NCBI GenBank assembly: GCA_022013235.1
Contig: JAKLQR010000006.1
Location: 1-13,698, forward strand
Direction: 5' to 3'
DNA from: Thermodesulfovibrionales bacterium
Lineage (GTDB): Bacteria > Nitrospirota > Thermodesulfovibrionia > Thermodesulfovibrionales > SM23-35
Length of the DNA: 13,698 nt
Below are positions 10,846 to 13,698 of this stretch, piece after piece; the stretch's first letter is position 1, and every line of letters starts with the position of its first letter. Position numbers and translations under genes: made by a program. The notes beneath the pieces were generated by a model. That model saw only the letters and a list, made by a program, of their open reading frames with translations, had not been told where the DNA came from and ran no database searches.

Positions 10846-13698
10846 ATGTTATCGAGATTCTTTCTGAATCGTCCGGTCTTCGCCTGGGTCATTGCTATTA
10901 TCCTTATGGTTGCAGGCTTGCTGGCTATCTATAACCTGCCGATTTCGCAGTATCCACCCATTGCTCCTCCTTCCATTGCCATCACCGCATTCTATCCGGG
11001 GGCCTCGGCGGAAACGGTGGAAAACAGCGTAACGCAGATCATCGAGCAAAAGATGACCGGTTTCGACAAGATGCTGTATCTCTCCGCCAGCAGTGATTCG
11101 GCCGGCGCTTCCCGCGTTGAGCTGACCTTTGCCCCCGGAACCGATCCGGACCTCGCCTGGGCCCAGGTGCAGAACAAGCTCCAGCTCGCCATGGCGAGCC
11201 TGCCGGAGGTAGTGCAGCGCCAGGGTGTGAAGGTGAGCAAGTCCACCCGAAACTACCTGTTGCTCGTCGGCCTGATCTCGGAGGACGGGAGCATGGATGG
11301 GAATGACTTGAGGGACTATGCCCAATCCAACCTGGAGAAGGTGCTTTCGCGGGTGTCTGGGGTGGGCGAGGTGGAAGTTTTCGGCAGCCAGTATGCCATG
11401 CGGATATGGCTGAACCCCGTTAAACTGACCGATTACCGGATGACGGTTCAGGATGTGATCACAGCGCTGCGGGCCTACAACGTGGAAGTGTCCGCTGGCC
11501 AGTTCGGCGGCGCGCCCGCGGTCAAAGGCCAGCGCCTGAATGCCGCTATCATCGTTCAAAGCATGCTCAAGACGCCCGATGAGTTTGCCATGGTCCCCCT
11601 CCGCACCAACCCGGATGGGTCCGTCGTGCGGGTCAAGGATGTAGGGCGGACAGAACTCGGGACCGAATCCTACGATATCGAAGCCTATTTTAACAACAAG
11701 CCCTCTGCTGTGCTTGCCATTCGTCAGGCAGCCGGCGCCAATGCACTGGATACAGCCGATGCCATCAGGGCTAAAATGGAAGAGATGAGCCATTTTTTCC
11801 CCGCCGGCATAAAGGTCATTTATCCCTATGACACCACCCCATTCGTCACGGTGGCCATCAATGAGGTGGTGAAGACCCTTTTCGAGGCGATCCTGCTGGT
11901 TTCCCTGGTGATGTATTTGTTCATGGGAAATATGCGGGCCACCCTGATCCCAACTATTGCGGTGCCGGTGGTAATCCTGGGAACGTTTGCCGTGCTTGGG
12001 CTTTTCGGGTTCTCCATCAACATGCTCACCATGTTCGCCATGGTGCTGTCCATCGGTCTCCTGGTGGACGATGCTATTGTGGTGGTGGAGAACGTAGAAC
12101 GGATAATGAGAGAAGAAGGACTTTCACCCCTGGAGGCCACGCGCAAATCCATGGACCAGATCACCAGCGCCCTGATCGGTATCGGGCTGGTGCTCTCGGC
12201 GGTCTTCGGCCCGATGGCTTTTTTCGGGGGGTCAACGGGTGTCATCTACCGTCAGTTCTCCGTAACCATCATTGCCTCAATGCTCCTTTCGGTAGTAGTG
12301 GCCCTGGTCCTGACGCCGGTGTTGTGTGTATCTTTTCTCAAGCCTGTGCCCAAGGGGCATGAATCGGCAAAGGAAGGGGTCTGGTTCATGCGACCGTTCT
12401 TCCGATGGTTCGACCGCATATTTTTACAGGCCAGAGACCGGTATCTGCAACTGGTGGGTCATTCCCTCTCAAAAAAGATACGTTATGTGGTTATATTTTT
12501 GGTGATAGTCGCAGCGATGGGGTTCCTGTTTCAGCGGATGCCCACCGCCTATCTCCCGGATGAAGATCAGGGAATCCTGTTGGTGCAGGCCTCGCTTCCG
12601 GCGAACTCGACCCTGGAGCAGACCAAGAAAGTCATGGAGGGCGTCAAAGACTATTTCCTGGATCACGAGAAAGATACCGTGGAATCCTGCATGGCGATTT
12701 CCGGCACAAACTTCTCCGGCCGCGGACAGAACGCGGGACTGGCATTCGTTAAGCTGAAGGCTTGGAAACTCCGCAACCGGCCGGACCTGAAGGTTGGCGC
12801 CGTGGCCGGAAGAGCCATGGGGCAATTTTCCAGGATCCGCAACGCCATGGTATTTGCCTTTCCACCACCGGCGGTCATTGAACTGGGCATGGCCAAGGGA
12901 TTTGATTTTCAGTTGCTGGACCGGGGCGGTCTGGGCCACGCCGAACTGATGGTAGCCCGCAACCAACTCCTCGGCATGGCTGCACAGGACCCGGCATTGA
13001 CGAAGGTCAGGCCTAACGGTCTGGAAGACGTGCCGGAATACCGGATTGACGTGGATTGGGAGAAGGCCGGCGCGTTGGGAATACCCATCACCTCGATCCA
13101 CAATACGATCTCTGCTGCTTTCGGCAGCGCATATGTCAATGACTTCATCCAGGGCGGCCGTGTGAAACGGGTCTATGCCCAGGCCGATGCCCCTTACCGA
13201 ATGCTGCCCCAGGATCTCGAAAAACTCTATGTACGCAACAACGCGGGCAAAATGGTTCCTTTTTCTTCCTTTGCGTCCGGCCACTGGACTTCCGGTTCTC
13301 CGAAACTGGAGCGCTTCAATGGTTTTCCGTCCCTGAATATCCAAGGCGAAGCTGCGCCGGGACGGAGTTCCGGTGAGGCGATGCTGGCTATGGAAGGATT
13401 TGTCAGGAAGCTGCCGCAGGGAATTGGTTTTGACTGGACCGGACTCTCCTATCAGGAGCGGCAGGCCGGTACCCAGACAGGCATTCTCTACGCTTTTTCG
13501 ATTCTTGTTATCTTCTTGTGCCTGGCGGCTTTATATGAGAGCTGGCCCATCCCCATTTCGATCCTGCTGGCGCTGCCACTGGGGGTCATCGGCGGCGTGA
13601 TCGGCTCGACACTCCGTGGTTTGCCCAACGACGTATATTTCCAGATCGCGCTGTTGACCACCCTCGGCCTGACCACCAAGAACGCCATCCTGATCGTC
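10846..13698 (+). CDS. RND efflux permease, HAE1 family (AcrB/MexB type), cut by the window end
   Basis: Proton-driven trimeric inner-membrane pump for hydrophobic drugs and toxic compounds. The ATG at 10846 has GGAGG 6 nt upstream and opens with MLSRFFLNRPVFAWVIAI, the AcrB-type first membrane helix. The frame is open without a stop for 951 codons to the window edge, compared with about 1,050 residues in the family, so roughly the last 100 are missing. Seen: the proton-relay aspartates in LLVDDAIVVVEN (408-409, AcrB 407-408) and the relay lysine in GLTTKNAILIV (Lys945, AcrB 940), plus two large periplasmic loops between membrane helices 1-2 and 7-8. The second half of the gene is distinctly GC-rich at third positions. 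An outer-membrane factor gene may follow downstream. Substrate specificity cannot be read from sequence. Confidence 0.95.
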   Translation, partial: MLSRFFLNRPVFAWVIAIILMVAGLLAIYNLPISQYPPIAPPSIAITAFYPGASAETVENSVTQIIEQKMTGFDKMLYLSASSDSAGASRVELTFAPGTDPDLAWAQVQNKLQLAMASLPEVVQRQGVKVSKSTRNYLLLVGLISEDGSMDGNDLRDYAQSNLEKVLSRVSGVGEVEVFGSQYAMRIWLNPVKLTDYRMTVQDVITALRAYNVEVSAGQFGGAPAVKGQRLNAAIIVQSMLKTPDEFAMVPLRTNPDGSVVRVKDVGRTELGTESYDIEAYFNNKPSAVLAIRQAAGANALDTADAIRAKMEEMSHFFPAGIKVIYPYDTTPFVTVAINEVVKTLFEAILLVSLVMYLFMGNMRATLIPTIAVPVVILGTFAVLGLFGFSINMLTMFAMVLSIGLLVDDAIVVVENVERIMREEGLSPLEATRKSMDQITSALIGIGLVLSAVFGPMAFFGGSTGVIYRQFSVTIIASMLLSVVVALVLTPVLCVSFLKPVPKGHESAKEGVWFMRPFFRWFDRIFLQARDRYLQLVGHSLSKKIRYVVIFLVIVAAMGFLFQRMPTAYLPDEDQGILLVQASLPANSTLEQTKKVMEGVKDYFLDHEKDTVESCMAISGTNFSGRGQNAGLAFVKLKAWKLRNRPDLKVGAVAGRAMGQFSRIRNAMVFAFPPPAVIELGMAKGFDFQLLDRGGLGHAELMVARNQLLGMAAQDPALTKVRPNGLEDVPEYRIDVDWEKAGALGIPITSIHNTISAAFGSAYVNDFIQGGRVKRVYAQADAPYRMLPQDLEKLYVRNNAGKMVPFSSFASGHWTSGSPKLERFNGFPSLNIQGEAAPGRSSGEAMLAMEGFVRKLPQGIGFDWTGLSYQERQAGTQTGILYAFSILVIFLCLAALYESWPIPISILLALPLGVIGGVIGSTLRGLPNDVYFQIALLTTLGLTTKNAILIV

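Noticed and set aside
10849..11793. Minus-strand open frame of 314 codons
   Set aside because: Lies entirely antisense to the RND permease gene; His/Gly-rich composition and no family features. It is a by-product of GC-rich codon use. The same applies to frames at 11826-12245 and 12469-13344.

Overview
The window (13,698 bp) looks like chromosomal DNA from a Gram-negative, probably anaerobic bacterium. A Desulfobacterota (Geobacter-like) or Nitrospirota relative fits best, because a selenopeptide/radical-SAM pair, a DUF4388-DnaJ-TPR protein and an AmmeMemoRadiSam A protein occur together with an RND efflux operon. The lineage is an inference; no rRNA or tRNA is present to anchor it.

Layout. 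(1) 3-2929, plus strand: a tightly packed three-gene unit encoding a long-chain polyprenyl diphosphate synthase, an AMMECR1-domain protein and a DUF4388/J-domain/TPR protein. The first junction is a stop directly abutting an ATG, the second an ATGA overlap. (2) 2919-3407, minus strand: moaC, convergent with the first unit and overlapping it by 11 bp, with its own extended -10 promoter. (3) 7796-3547, minus strand: the most interesting region. A good sigma70 promoter and a structured leader precede a small peptide gene (sbtA), followed by a radical SAM/SPASM maturase (sbtM), a TVP38/TMEM64 (DedA-type) membrane protein and a MerA-like flavin disulfide reductase. (4) 7843-8532, minus strand: an AT-rich orphan sulfotransferase. 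(5) 8658-8811: a MITE-like non-coding inverted-repeat element. (6) 8939-13698, plus strand: a TetR regulator with tandem operators, an RND periplasmic adaptor and an RND permease cut by the window end.

Main discovery. A standard gene call ends the peptide at a UGA (7453-7455). Immediately downstream is a perfect 8-bp hairpin with a GGUU loop. Its loop starts 19 nt after the UGA, and its upper stem-loop is nearly identical to the E. coli fdhF SECIS. The UGA is therefore very probably selenocysteine, and the precursor ends Ser-Ser-Sec-Thr-Gly-Lys-Lys, stopping at a UAG at 7438-7440. With sbtM this is a selenium-containing RiPP system of the thio(seleno)oxazole (SbtA/SbtM, 'selenobiotic') type. 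Its leader RNA can fold into a compact three-way junction with a possible pseudoknot and matches no riboswitch class I recognise. The next two genes (TVP38 membrane protein and disulfide reductase) are spaced as one operon with it and may transport or reduce the selenium or thiol species involved. The final product and its function are unknown.

The efflux operon is ordinary in gene content. Its TetR gene is preceded by two TTAAC-N3-GTTAA-type palindromes, and a third copy lies upstream of the adaptor gene, which suggests one regulon controlled by this repressor.
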